A stretch of 10,362 nt of DNA from Verrucomicrobiota bacterium (lineage in GTDB: Bacteria > Verrucomicrobiota > Verrucomicrobiia > Limisphaerales > UBA8199), in contig JAPLUA010000625.1 of assembly GCA_026397855.1 (NCBI GenBank), forward strand, positions 1 through 10,362, written 5' to 3'. Each line of letters starts with the position of its first letter. Within the stretch, counting starts at the first letter, position 1. The notes beneath the pieces were generated by a model. The model was not told where the DNA came from, made no database searches, and was given only the letters and a program-made list of their open reading frames with translations. Shown piece after piece: positions 1 to 6,460 of the stretch. The translations under genes were made by a program, and so were the position numbers.

Positions 1-175
1 CGAGGTCGCGAGCGCCCGCCTCGCCCAACACCAGCTTGGCCAGGGCCACCAGCCGGGTGCTTCCGGGCCGCAGCTCCTCGCACAGTTCGTAAGCTGCCTC
101 CCGGCTCACGCTGCCAAACGGCTTCCCGATGCCGCTGCACGGCACGACGACCACGGTTTCCCTGGAAGGATTCAT
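1..175 (-). CDS. DGC-domain putative zinc-binding protein (N-terminal part, cut by window edge)
   Basis: The first 58 codons of a minus-strand gene are present; the rest lies left of the window. The start reads MNPSRETVVVVPCSGIGKPF, followed by a segment with GSVSREAAYELCEELRPG. A PCSGIGKPxGSVxREAAY N-terminus is what I recall for the DGC-domain family (PF08859), called putative zinc-binding from conserved cysteines; Cys13 and Cys32 are visible here. Its biochemical role is not established. The ATG at 175 overlaps the stop codon of the upstream GcvH-like gene (ATGA) and has an AAGG Shine-Dalgarno about 5 nt upstream, so translational coupling is likely. It is the fourth gene of the arsR-trx-gcvH-like operon, which suggests a role tied to thiol, metal or lipoyl chemistry (inference). 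Confidence 0.75.
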   Translation of the reverse strand, partial: MNPSRETVVVVPCSGIGKPFGSVSREAAYELCEELRPGSTRLVALAKLVLGEAGARDL

Positions 176-582
176 AGGCCCTTCAAATCCTGCTGCACCT
201 GCGCTTGCATGACCGCGAAATAGGCCTCGGGACCAAGCAATCCGGGCCGCTCAGCCTCCCAGGCAGCCGGTTCGACCACCGCCAGCCATCCCGCTTCGTA
301 AGGCGCTTGGTTTATCGCCTCCGGGCCGGCATTCAGCGCCGGATTCACCTCGATAATCGTGCCGCTGACCGGCGCATGCAACTCCACCATCGCCTTGATC
401 GTCTCAATCTCAGCAAGCTGATTCCCCGCCGCCAGCCTGGCGCCCACCGGCTTGACGTTGGCGAACGCCACATCCCCGTTGTGCTGCTGAAGATAGTCGG
501 CCAGGCCAACACGAACCCGTGTGCATCCGGGCTCCGACAGAACCCACACCCCCTCCGCCGAATAAAGCCGGTCCGTGGCCAC
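172..582 (-). CDS. GcvH-like lipoyl-domain protein, with an apparently frameshifted 5' end
   Basis: The 136-residue frame from GTG 582 is a glycine-cleavage H-protein-like lipoyl carrier. The lipoylation motif is ETIKAMVEL with the acceptor Lys63, preceded by GDVAFANVKPVG and followed by APVSGTIIEVNPAL and GWLAVVE, all standard H-protein elements. No glycine decarboxylase P or T genes are near, so it is more likely a stand-alone lipoyl carrier serving the adjacent CxxC thioredoxin and DGC protein than part of glycine cleavage (inference). The GTG has no Shine-Dalgarno and corresponds to an internal Val: upstream in-frame codons read TFRV before ATDRLYS, as expected of the interior of the family. 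The usual start (MTEYLE) is present at ATG 608 with a good RBS but in another frame. The gene is therefore either damaged at its 5' end, affected by a sequence error, or translated weakly from GTG. Confidence 0.8.
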   Translation of the reverse strand: MATDRLYSAEGVWVLSEPGCTRVRVGLADYLQQHNGDVAFANVKPVGARLAAGNQLAEIETIKAMVELHAPVSGTIIEVNPALNAGPEAINQAPYEAGWLAVVEPAAWEAERPGLLGPEAYFAVMQAQVQQDLKGL

Positions 583-605
583 GCGGAACGTTCGAGATAT
601 TCTGT

Positions 606-620
606 CATGCCTGTTCCTTT
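606..620 (-). promoter_or_regulatory. Shine-Dalgarno and orphaned ATG of the GcvH-like gene
   Basis: On the minus strand AAAGGA (620-615) lies 6 nt upstream of ATG 608, the best ribosome binding site in this operon. Translation from this ATG begins MTEYLE, a start typical of this H-protein branch as I recall it, then enters a frame unrelated to H protein. The H-protein frame resumes with TFRVATD from about position 591. The juxtaposition implies loss of a short segment whose length is not a multiple of three. Confidence 0.6.
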
Positions 621-654
621 CTTCGCCGCCTGTGCCGGCACGCTCATACCCGAT

Positions 655-888
655 TCACGCCAACAGCTTCTTGATCTCCTCCACCGACGGCACCCGCCCC
701 GCCACCTTGAGCGAGCCGTCAACCACCAGGGCCGGCGTCACCATCACCTGCAAGGCCATCATCTGTTTCAAATCGGTGACCTTGCTGATCTCGTAAGGCA
801 CGCCCAGCTCCCTGGCCGCCTGCTCTGTCACCTCATACAGCTTGCCACACTTCGCGCAGCCCGCTCCCAGGATTAGCAATTGCTTCAT
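655..888 (-). CDS. Small thioredoxin-fold protein with CxxC (thioredoxin_3 / MTH895-like)
   Basis: A 77-residue thioredoxin-fold redox protein. The N-terminal beta strand leads to GAGCAKC with the CxxC pair Cys11/Cys14, and the cis-proline loop is VTPALVVDG with Pro52; the C-terminus VAGRVPSVEEIKKLL matches the short family once called small redox-active disulfide protein 2 (TM0996/MTH895 type, PF13192). It is cytosolic, with no signal peptide. ATG 888 has AGGA upstream and starts 10 nt after the arsR stop, so it is co-transcribed with the repressor. Members of this family often sit beside ArsR regulators and permeases; the physiological substrate is unknown. Pairing with a lipoyl carrier downstream suggests dithiol exchange between the two (inference). 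Confidence 0.9.
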   Translation of the reverse strand: MKQLLILGAGCAKCGKLYEVTEQAARELGVPYEISKVTDLKQMMALQVMVTPALVVDGSLKVAGRVPSVEEIKKLLA

Positions 889-898
889 GAATGGATTC

Positions 899-1195
899 CT
901 ATTTCGAGCACGCCCGCACCGATTCCACGCACTTGAAGAAGTTCAGCACGCACGGCGTCTTGAGCGAATAGAAGACCTTCAGCCCCCGCTTCTCATCCAC
1001 CACGATCCCCGCGTTACGGAGCAGGGAGAGGTGCTTCGACACGGTGGAGATATCCAGGCCGGCGGCATCCCTCAGATCGCAGACGCAACGGGGATGCCGG
1101 GCCAGTTCCTCAACCAGCAGCAGCCGGGTCGGGTGTGCCAGCGCTTTCAGCACCCTGGCCTGCGCCTTATATTGCTCTTGTGTCGTTCTTGCCAT
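899..1195 (-). CDS. ArsR/SmtB-family winged-helix metalloregulator
   Basis: A 98-residue ArsR-family repressor. LKALAHPTRLLLVEELA (residues 16-32) is the family's opening helix, CVCDL (Cys37, Cys39) matches the metal-sensing alpha-3 CxC motif of ArsR/CadC-type sensors, and DISTVSKHLSLLRNAGIV (48-65) is the recognition helix-turn-helix, followed by the beta wing DEKRGLKVFYSL. The C-terminal tail adds Cys82, Cys89 and Cys96, so a thiol-based site for arsenite, a soft metal or a sulfur species is plausible; the ligand cannot be named from sequence. The ATG at 1195 has AAGGA about 5 nt upstream. It is the first gene of the four-gene redox operon and probably represses it through the palindrome in its own promoter. 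Confidence 0.95.
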   Translation of the reverse strand: MARTTQEQYKAQARVLKALAHPTRLLLVEELARHPRCVCDLRDAAGLDISTVSKHLSLLRNAGIVVDEKRGLKVFYSLKTPCVLNFFKCVESVRACSK

Positions 1196-1215
1196 AGATC
1201 CTTCTTCTCACTACA

Positions 1216-1246
1216 AGAATATTTGGCCAAACTGCCAAATAGTCAA
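1216..1246 (-). promoter_or_regulatory. arsR operon promoter
   Basis: Reading the minus strand, TTGACT (1246-1241) is a near-consensus -35 box and TATTCT (1221-1216) a plausible -10 box, 19 nt apart; ATATTC with an 18-nt spacer is an alternative. The -10 box ends about 20 nt before the arsR ATG. A run of seven A and six G lies just upstream of the -35 on this strand. Confidence 0.6.
1220..1241. promoter_or_regulatory. Probable ArsR operator palindrome
   Basis: TATTTGGC (1220-1227) and GCCAAATA (1234-1241) are perfect 8-bp inverted arms around a 6-nt spacer. A second, overlapping palindrome TTTGGCCAAA occupies 1222-1231. The arms span almost exactly the interval between the -35 and -10 boxes of the arsR promoter, so binding would block RNA polymerase. 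This is the expected geometry for ArsR/SmtB autoregulation, though binding is inferred. Confidence 0.65.
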
Positions 1247-1293
1247 CCCCCCTTTTTTTCCACCCCTTCCCCGCGTGGCGCAGCTCATGTTGT

Positions 1294-1365
1294 CGGGGCG
1301 CGGACATTCCTGTCCGCTCCCTGAGCGCGTTCAACCTCCAGGCGGACAAAAATGTCCGCGCTCCG
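1294..1365. repeat. Paired GCGGACA/TGTCCGC inverted-repeat element (REP/BIME-like)
   Basis: Outer arms at 1294-1308 and 1351-1365 are inverted copies with 14 of 15 positions matching. Within them lie two small hairpins: GCGGACA-TTCC-TGTCCGC (1300-1317) and GCGGACA-AAAA-TGTCCGC (1342-1359). The element is thus a symmetric pair of head-to-head hairpins about 72 bp long in the spacer between the divergent arsR and rfaE2-type genes. From memory, very similar elements are abundant in Pedosphaera/Limisphaerales-type Verrucomicrobiota, where spurious ORFs through them read ARTFLSA. Function unknown; it could act in mRNA ends, supercoiling or as a mobile repeat. Confidence 0.75.
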
Positions 1366-1411
1366 AAGAATCTAAGATGCGCACCGGCTGGCGGGCCGGG
1401 TTTCCCCTCCG

Positions 1412-1441
1412 TTGACACCCGGGGCGCTTTTTGCCCAGAAT
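1412..1441 (+). promoter_or_regulatory. Sigma70-type promoter of the rfaE2-GT9-GT2 operon
   Basis: A perfect TTGACA (1412-1417) is followed after 18 nt by CAGAAT (1436-1441), which matches four of six -10 positions. A start about 7 nt downstream of the -10 falls at the GTG at 1448. A small hairpin, GCCCA-GAA-TGGGC (1433-1445), overlaps the -10. The TTG of the -35 box is in frame with the gene, so an automatic caller could mistake it for the start codon. Confidence 0.55.
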
Positions 1442-1447
1442 GGGCCT

Positions 1448-1933
1448 GTGAACTTTCGCGAAAAGATCATTCCCTGGGACAAGCTGCCCGGCTGGCGGGC
1501 GGCCCTGCGCGCCAGCGGCAAGCGGCTGGTGGTAACCAACGGCTGCTTCGACCTGCTGCACCTCGGCCATGTCACTTACCTCGAAACGGCCCGCCAGCAG
1601 GGCGACGCTCTGCTGCTCGGCCTCAACGGGGACGATGCCGTGCGCCAATTGAAGGGGCCCGAGCGGCCGGTGAACATGGAGGGCGACCGCGCCGCGGTGC
1701 TCGCCGCGCTCGAAAGCGTGGATGGCGTTTGCATTTTCGCCGAGCCCACGGCGACGCGCTTCCTGGCGGCCGCGCAACCGGACATCTACGTCAAGGGAGG
1801 AGATTACACGGTCGAAACGCTCAACCAGGATGAGCGTCGGACGGTGGAAAGCGCGGGCGGACGGATTGTCATTATCCCGTTCGTGCCGGGCAAGTCCACG
1901 ACGGCGTTATTGAAGAAGATCGCCCGGTTGTAG
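1448..1933 (+). CDS. rfaE2: D-glycero-beta-D-manno-heptose 1-phosphate adenylyltransferase (RfaE domain II, stand-alone)
   Basis: This enzyme transfers AMP from ATP to heptose 1-phosphate to make ADP-heptose, the donor precursor for LPS inner-core heptose. The 161-residue product has the cytidylyltransferase-fold signature TNGCFDLLHLGHVTYL (residues 30-45) with the nucleotide-binding HxGH at 38-41, then LLLGLNGDDAVRQLKG, YVKGGDYT, and the C-terminal KSTTALLKKI that matches the (I/K)ST motif of RfaE2. The sugar-kinase domain fused to it in E. coli HldE is absent, so it is the split form. I choose GTG 1448 (MNFREKIIPW) because the alternative TTG at 1412 is the -35 box of the promoter. No Shine-Dalgarno precedes the GTG, which fits a leaderless transcript. 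It is first in an operon with GT9 and GT2 glycosyltransferases. Confidence 0.9.
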   Translation: MNFREKIIPWDKLPGWRAALRASGKRLVVTNGCFDLLHLGHVTYLETARQQGDALLLGLNGDDAVRQLKGPERPVNMEGDRAAVLAALESVDGVCIFAEPTATRFLAAAQPDIYVKGGDYTVETLNQDERRTVESAGGRIVIIPFVPGKSTTALLKKIARL

Positions 1934-1945
1934 TCCGGGCAGAGA

Positions 1946-3010
1946 ATGAACATCCTGGTGATCTCCCTCGCCGGAATCGGCGACACCCTGTTCGCCACTC
2001 CGCTCATTCACGAACTGAGGGCGAACTATCCGCAAGCCAGGCTGGATGCCCTGGTCCTGTGGCCCGGGGCGAGGGATTTGCTGGAGGGCAATCCTCATAT
2101 CAATCGCGTTTACCAGAAGAACCTGCTCAAGGCGGGAAAGGCCGAGTCCTTGGGATTCCTGTGGCAATTGCGGGGGGAGAACTATGATCTTTCGATCAAT
2201 ACGCACCCGCAGAGCCGTGTGCATTACCGTGCCGTGGCGCGCATCATCAACGCCCGCGTCCGGGCCAGCCACGAGTATGACAACGCGACCACATTCGACC
2301 GGCTCCTCGTCAATCGCACCCTGAAGCAGGATTACGGCAAGCACGCCATCGAGAACAACCTGGCCCTCCTGGAGTTAGTCGGCGCCAGCCGGAAGCTGCC
2401 CCGGCACGAATACGAGGTGTACCTGTCACCGGTTGAATTACAGTGGGCCAGGGACTTTGCCGCCCGGCATGGCCTCGGCGGGCGCAAGCTGCTGGGCATT
2501 CACGTCGGCTCGGGCGGAACCAAGAATCTGCCGCTCAGGCGCTGGCCCCTGGACCGGTATCTCGAACTGCTGAAGGCGCTGCGCCAGGCTCACCCCGAAC
2601 TGGCGGTGGTGCTCTTTGGCGGACCGGAGGAGGAGAAGGACAACCTGGCGATCCACGCGCAGACCAGCCGGGAGCAGGTGCTGCTGGCTGAAACCGCAAA
2701 CCTGCGCCAGGCCGCGGCACTGCTCAAGCATTGCGACCTGTTCCTGAGCGTGGACACCGCCCTGATGCACCTTGCCACTGCCATGCGAGTCCCGAAGCTC
2801 CTGGTGATAGAAACGCCGACATGGAACAAGCCGATCGAGCCCTACAACCACCCTTTTGAGCTGATACCCAACCCGGCGGTCGGGGGCAGGAACCTTGACT
2901 ATTATCGCTACGATGGCCGCGGAATCCAGGGCACGCCCGCCGAACTTCGCCGCTGCATGGACTCGGTCACCGTGGAGGCTGCCCTCCGGACTTTGAGCCG
3001 GGCGATTTGA
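1946..3010 (+). CDS. Glycosyltransferase family 9 (heptosyltransferase-like)
   Basis: A 354-residue GT-B-fold enzyme of family GT9, the family of LPS heptosyltransferases WaaC, WaaF and WaaQ, which transfer heptose from ADP-heptose on the cytoplasmic face of the inner membrane. The N-terminal MNILVISLAGIGDTLFATPL is the classic GT9 opening; GIHVGSGGTKNLPLRRWP (184-201) is the start of the C-terminal donor domain; LFLSVDTALMHLA (265-277) matches the conserved D(T/S)xxxHxA donor-binding segment with Asp270 and His275. No signal peptide or membrane helix. It begins 12 nt after the adenylyltransferase, so substrate supply and use are co-expressed. The acceptor cannot be assigned; calling it WaaF or WaaC would be over-reading. 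Confidence 0.92.
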   Translation: MNILVISLAGIGDTLFATPLIHELRANYPQARLDALVLWPGARDLLEGNPHINRVYQKNLLKAGKAESLGFLWQLRGENYDLSINTHPQSRVHYRAVARIINARVRASHEYDNATTFDRLLVNRTLKQDYGKHAIENNLALLELVGASRKLPRHEYEVYLSPVELQWARDFAARHGLGGRKLLGIHVGSGGTKNLPLRRWPLDRYLELLKALRQAHPELAVVLFGGPEEEKDNLAIHAQTSREQVLLAETANLRQAAALLKHCDLFLSVDTALMHLATAMRVPKLLVIETPTWNKPIEPYNHPFELIPNPAVGGRNLDYYRYDGRGIQGTPAELRRCMDSVTVEAALRTLSRAI

Positions 3011-3014
3011 GAAG

Positions 3015-4082
3015 ATGCGCGAGAACCAGCCAGCCTCGGAAGCCGCGGGCCCGGTCATCTCGGTCCTCGTGCTGAACTACAACGGCGCGCGATGGCTGGA
3101 GCGCTGCTTGAACTCGCTGCGCGCCCAGACGATCCGGGACCGCATGGAGGTCATTGTCGCGGATAACGTCTCGACTGACGGTTCGGACAAGCTGGGCAGG
3201 CGGATTGTGGAAGGCTGGCCGGGGAGCGTCTTCGTCCAGCACGGCGAGAATCTGGGCTACTGCAAGGGGAACAACGCTGCGGCCGAAGCGGCCCACGGCA
3301 AGTATCTGCTCTTCCTGAACAACGACACCTGGCTGGAGCCCGGCGGCCTGGAGCGGTTGCTGGATGAGGTGGCCGCAGCCGGCGCCGCTGCGGCCTGCCC
3401 GCTGGTGCTGAATTACGAGGACGACAGCTTCCAATCCCTGGGCGCGCTCGGCTACGACCTCTTTGGCCTGGCCAGCACCCGTGCCGAGTTCGCGCAAACG
3501 CGGGAAGTGCTCATGCCCGAGGGTTGCGCCTATCTCATCCGGCGCGACCTGTTTGAGCAGTTGGGCCGCTTTGACCCCGAGTTCTTCATGTTCGCCGATG
3601 AGTTCGACCTCTCCTGGCGGGTGTGGATTTCCGGGCATCGGGCCATCGCAGCGCCCTCAGCAAGGCTCCACCACCGCGGCGCCGCGCAGGTGAACCCCGC
3701 CGGCGGCGGGGCGACGGTGGAGTTCCGTACCAGCGACACCAAGCGCTACTACGCCAATCGCAACAGCCTCCTGGTGCTGCTGAAGAATGCCCGTTTCCTC
3801 CTGCTCCTGATGGTCCCGCTGCAACTCGGCTTGCTGGCGGTCGAATCGGTCGCCGCCCTCCTGCTCGTGCGGCGCTGGAGCTTTGTGCGGCGCGCCTACC
3901 TCGATGCCGTAGCCGATTGCTGGCACCTGCGCCGGCACATCCTGGCCGAGCGGCGGCGCATTGCGCAGTTCCGCCGCCGGGGTGATTTGTGGATGCTGCG
4001 ATTCCTGCGGTGGCGCTTCAACCGGTGGGACGAGATCCAACGGGTGGCCCGCTCCGGACCGCCGAAGGTGACCCGATCCTGA
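3015..4082 (+). CDS. Glycosyltransferase family 2, membrane-associated
   Basis: A 355-residue GT2 (GT-A fold) inverting glycosyltransferase. ISVLVLNYNGARWLERCLNS (15-34) opens the nucleotide-binding domain, LLFLNNDTW (98-106) carries the DxD-type metal site as NND, and FADEFDLSWRV (193-203) is the ED-x-x-W-type catalytic base motif of rhamnosyltransferase-like GT2s. Residues 261-285 (FLLLLMVPLQLGLLAVESVA and onward) form a hydrophobic segment, followed by an Arg-rich tail, so the protein is likely anchored to the cytoplasmic side of the inner membrane. ATG 3015 is 4 nt after the GT9 stop and has GAGAAG just upstream. It ends the plus-strand operon. Donor and acceptor are unknown. Confidence 0.92.
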   Translation: MRENQPASEAAGPVISVLVLNYNGARWLERCLNSLRAQTIRDRMEVIVADNVSTDGSDKLGRRIVEGWPGSVFVQHGENLGYCKGNNAAAEAAHGKYLLFLNNDTWLEPGGLERLLDEVAAAGAAAACPLVLNYEDDSFQSLGALGYDLFGLASTRAEFAQTREVLMPEGCAYLIRRDLFEQLGRFDPEFFMFADEFDLSWRVWISGHRAIAAPSARLHHRGAAQVNPAGGGATVEFRTSDTKRYYANRNSLLVLLKNARFLLLLMVPLQLGLLAVESVAALLLVRRWSFVRRAYLDAVADCWHLRRHILAERRRIAQFRRRGDLWMLRFLRWRFNRWDEIQRVARSGPPKVTRS

Positions 4083-4086
4083 ACGG

Positions 4087-4875
4087 CTAATAGCGCCGGG
4101 CGGAAAACAACCGTTCCCGGGCACCGCGCAGCTTCGCGCGGAAAGTGACCAGGAGGCGGCCGAGGGGTGAAGCGGCGTATTCGAGGTTCGCGCTCTGCAC
4201 AGTGCGGCGGTTCATGCTCAGCACCTTGTCAATGTTATGGACTTTGGTCAGCGCCCCGACCTGCTCCATGAAGATGCCGTCAGCGTGGTGGGCGTCGCCC
4301 TTGTCCTCGGAGTGGTATTGGGTGGTCTTGTAGCTCTCGCGGAACTTCTCCAGGATCCTGGCGGAGTGGCAGAACTGCAGGTAATCCACGCGGCAATCCA
4401 TCCGGCGGCCTTTGCAGAAGCGGCCGGCCGGGCGGTCGGCGACGCGGCGACCAATGATCTGCGTCTTGCCCTGCGGGTCCACCAGGCCGATGTCCTGGGA
4501 AGAATACATCGCCTGCGGCTCGCGGTTGTGCTGCTGGTAGAAAGCCCAATAAGTGGCAAAGGCCTCGGGGTAAAACAGGTCGTCGTCATTCAGGTAAACG
4601 ATGAGTTCACCCTTGAGTTCCCCCGAGTTGATGACGCGGTTGAAGCACCAGGAGGCCATGTTCTTCGTGCGGGCCAGCTCGGGCGTTTCGCCGGAAGGAA
4701 TCACCTTGAGGCGCGGATCATGCAGGTAATCGAAGAAGCCCTGCCCCAGCAGCACACCGCTGTCCACGAGAATCCCCTGCCAGTCGCGGTGAGTCTGGGC
4801 CAGCAGACTCTGGACCGCCTCTTTGGCGAAGCGCGGCTTGTTGTGGGACGTGATAATGACGCTCAGGTCGGCCAT
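4087..4875 (-). CDS. Glycosyltransferase family 2
   Basis: A soluble GT2-type glycosyltransferase of 262 residues from ATG 4875. LSVIITSHNKPRFAKEAVQS (4-23) is the GT2 start, VDSG (37-40) occupies the position of the usual DDxS, and LIVYLNDDDLFYPEAF (91-106) carries the DxD metal-binding site (NDDD, 96-99). The C-terminal part has a basic region (ARERLFSARRY) without a clear membrane helix. A TTG at 4887 is in frame but overlaps the preceding stop and adds only MTPV; the ATG leaves an 8-nt gap. It is the last gene of the minus-strand sugar operon, so it probably transfers the sugar made by the upstream enzymes (inference). Its stop lies 4 bp from the stop of the convergent GT2 gene. Confidence 0.9.
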   Translation of the reverse strand: MADLSVIITSHNKPRFAKEAVQSLLAQTHRDWQGILVDSGVLLGQGFFDYLHDPRLKVIPSGETPELARTKNMASWCFNRVINSGELKGELIVYLNDDDLFYPEAFATYWAFYQQHNREPQAMYSSQDIGLVDPQGKTQIIGRRVADRPAGRFCKGRRMDCRVDYLQFCHSARILEKFRESYKTTQYHSEDKGDAHHADGIFMEQVGALTKVHNIDKVLSMNRRTVQSANLEYAASPLGRLLVTFRAKLRGARERLFSARRY

Positions 4876-4883
4876 TACCGGAG

Positions 4884-6443
4884 TCAAACTGAAAGGGCGC
4901 GGGGGCTGTTTTCGGGAGCGGGATCGCCCAGGAGCTTGCGGCGCAGCGGGATGCTGGCCATGGCCTGCACGTTCCGCCGCTGCTCCAGGCCGAACTTGCG
5001 CTCGACGAGGCCGAGGTAGTCCGGGTTGGTGAAGTATTTCTGCCAGGCCTGGTCGCGGAACCGCAGGACATCGGCGGCGGAGCAGTGGCGGGTCGGCATG
5101 GGCTGGCTTTCGTAGGAGAGAAAGCCGTAGCCGGCAGGCGAGTCCGGCAAGGGCCAGCCGTTGGCTCGCGCGAGATAGTAAAGGCTGCTCCCGGGCAGCG
5201 CCTGGCAGGGATACATGTTGGCCATCTCCGTGTTCAGCTCGATCGCCAGGTCGAGGGTCTGCTGCATCGTCTCCATCGTATCCTCCGGAAAGCCGAAGAT
5301 GTAGTTGGAGATGATGTTGAGGCCGTGATCGCGGATGGTCTGGGCCACCTGTCGGATGTTCACGTCCTTGAACGAGCCTTTGGAGACCTCGTGCCGGATC
5401 ATCTGGTTGCCGGCCTCGACGCCGAGCGCGAGCCAGCCGATGCCGGCGCGCTGGAAGAGGTCGAGGTAGTGGGGCTGCACCGTATCAATCCGCGAGTAAG
5501 ACCACATGCGAAGCTTGAGCCCACGCTCGACGATGGATTGTAGCAGGGGCTCGAAGTAGCGCTTGTTGAGGAAGAACATCTCATCGGAGATACGCAGCGT
5601 CTCCACGCCAAGCTGCGCCAGCTTCTCAAACTCGCCGATGATGAACCCCGGCGACCAGAAGCGCATGTTGGGCGAATGAGAGGCGACCACACCATCCGCG
5701 TTATCCACGCGGTTGACGATGTTGATCATGCAGAAGTCGCATTTGAACTTGCAGCCGAGCGATGTGTAAATGGCGGCGAACGGGGTGCGGAAGTTATGGT
5801 TGAACTCGGCGTGCCAGAAGTGGGCGCGATACAGGTCGAGCGGGCGCTCCCGGTACGGGAGCAGGTCCCAGGCGTAGCCAGGCAGGTCCACATCCATTCG
5901 ATCCTGGGGCACCACATGCTCGGGCGGGTTGAGGACAGGGACGCCATCCTGCTTGTGGCCGATGCCCTTGACCTTGACCAGGCCGGTCTTCAGGTCCGTT
6001 TGCAGCAGGTTATGAAGGGCATAGACGCCTTCATTGAGCAGAATCAGGTCCACGCAGTCCAACGCGAGCACCTCCATCGGGAGGGCGCTGGTATGAGAGC
6101 CGACGAAGCAGACGGTGTAGCCCGGGTATTGCTGCTTGAGCGACCGCGAGAGCGCCGTGGCGCCGATCATGTTGGTCGTGCCCGAGTTGGGGTTCTGGCC
6201 GTAGATGACCATGCAGACCATGCGGGGATTGGCCTCCGCGATCCGCTTGACCGAGTCCTCGACACTCAACCGCTCTGCGCCGCAGTCCAGGATGGCGACA
6301 CCATAGCCCTTGGCGCGGCAGCTCTGGGCGAGCAGGAGCGCCCAGGTGGGCGGCTCGATGGCAGAGAAGTCCTTGCTCAGCGCCTGGTAGGCGTGGAAGG
6401 AGGAGTCGGGACTGACAAAGATTACATCGAGCTGCCGGTTCAT
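4884..6443 (-). CDS. Radical SAM protein with N-terminal cobalamin-binding-like domain
   Basis: A 519-residue protein of the B12-binding-domain radical SAM class (BchE/PhpK-like architecture). Residues 5-145 form a Rossmann-like B12-binding domain with no DxHxxG motif, typical of members that do not ligate cobalt through that His. The [4Fe-4S] motif follows YTSLGCKFKCDFC, with Cys231, Cys235 and Cys238, and ISDEMFFLNKRYFEPLL, ALGVEAGNQMIRHEVSKG and NIISNYIFGFPEDTMETMQQ are standard radical SAM barrel segments. No SPASM domain is apparent. Enzymes of this class do C- or P-methylations or ring rearrangements; the substrate here is presumably the sugar or glycan made by this operon (inference). 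It starts 17 nt after the DegT gene. Confidence 0.93.
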   Translation of the reverse strand: MNRQLDVIFVSPDSSFHAYQALSKDFSAIEPPTWALLLAQSCRAKGYGVAILDCGAERLSVEDSVKRIAEANPRMVCMVIYGQNPNSGTTNMIGATALSRSLKQQYPGYTVCFVGSHTSALPMEVLALDCVDLILLNEGVYALHNLLQTDLKTGLVKVKGIGHKQDGVPVLNPPEHVVPQDRMDVDLPGYAWDLLPYRERPLDLYRAHFWHAEFNHNFRTPFAAIYTSLGCKFKCDFCMINIVNRVDNADGVVASHSPNMRFWSPGFIIGEFEKLAQLGVETLRISDEMFFLNKRYFEPLLQSIVERGLKLRMWSYSRIDTVQPHYLDLFQRAGIGWLALGVEAGNQMIRHEVSKGSFKDVNIRQVAQTIRDHGLNIISNYIFGFPEDTMETMQQTLDLAIELNTEMANMYPCQALPGSSLYYLARANGWPLPDSPAGYGFLSYESQPMPTRHCSAADVLRFRDQAWQKYFTNPDYLGLVERKFGLEQRRNVQAMASIPLRRKLLGDPAPENSPRALSV

Positions 6444-6460
6444 TCGCTGCCTGGGTTATT

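Noticed and set aside
345..722. 125-codon minus-strand frame containing MTEYLE
   Set aside because: Apart from MTEYLE, it is Arg/Trp/Cys-rich out-of-frame translation of the lipoyl and thioredoxin genes, so not a separate gene.
1220..1259. Palindrome followed by T7 on the plus strand, resembling an intrinsic terminator
   Set aside because: No plus-strand gene ends upstream, and the palindrome fits between the -35 and -10 boxes of the arsR promoter, so an operator explains it better.
1412..1447. TTG start for the heptose adenylyltransferase
   Set aside because: It coincides with a consensus -35 box, has no RBS, and the added residues are not typical of RfaE2 proteins.
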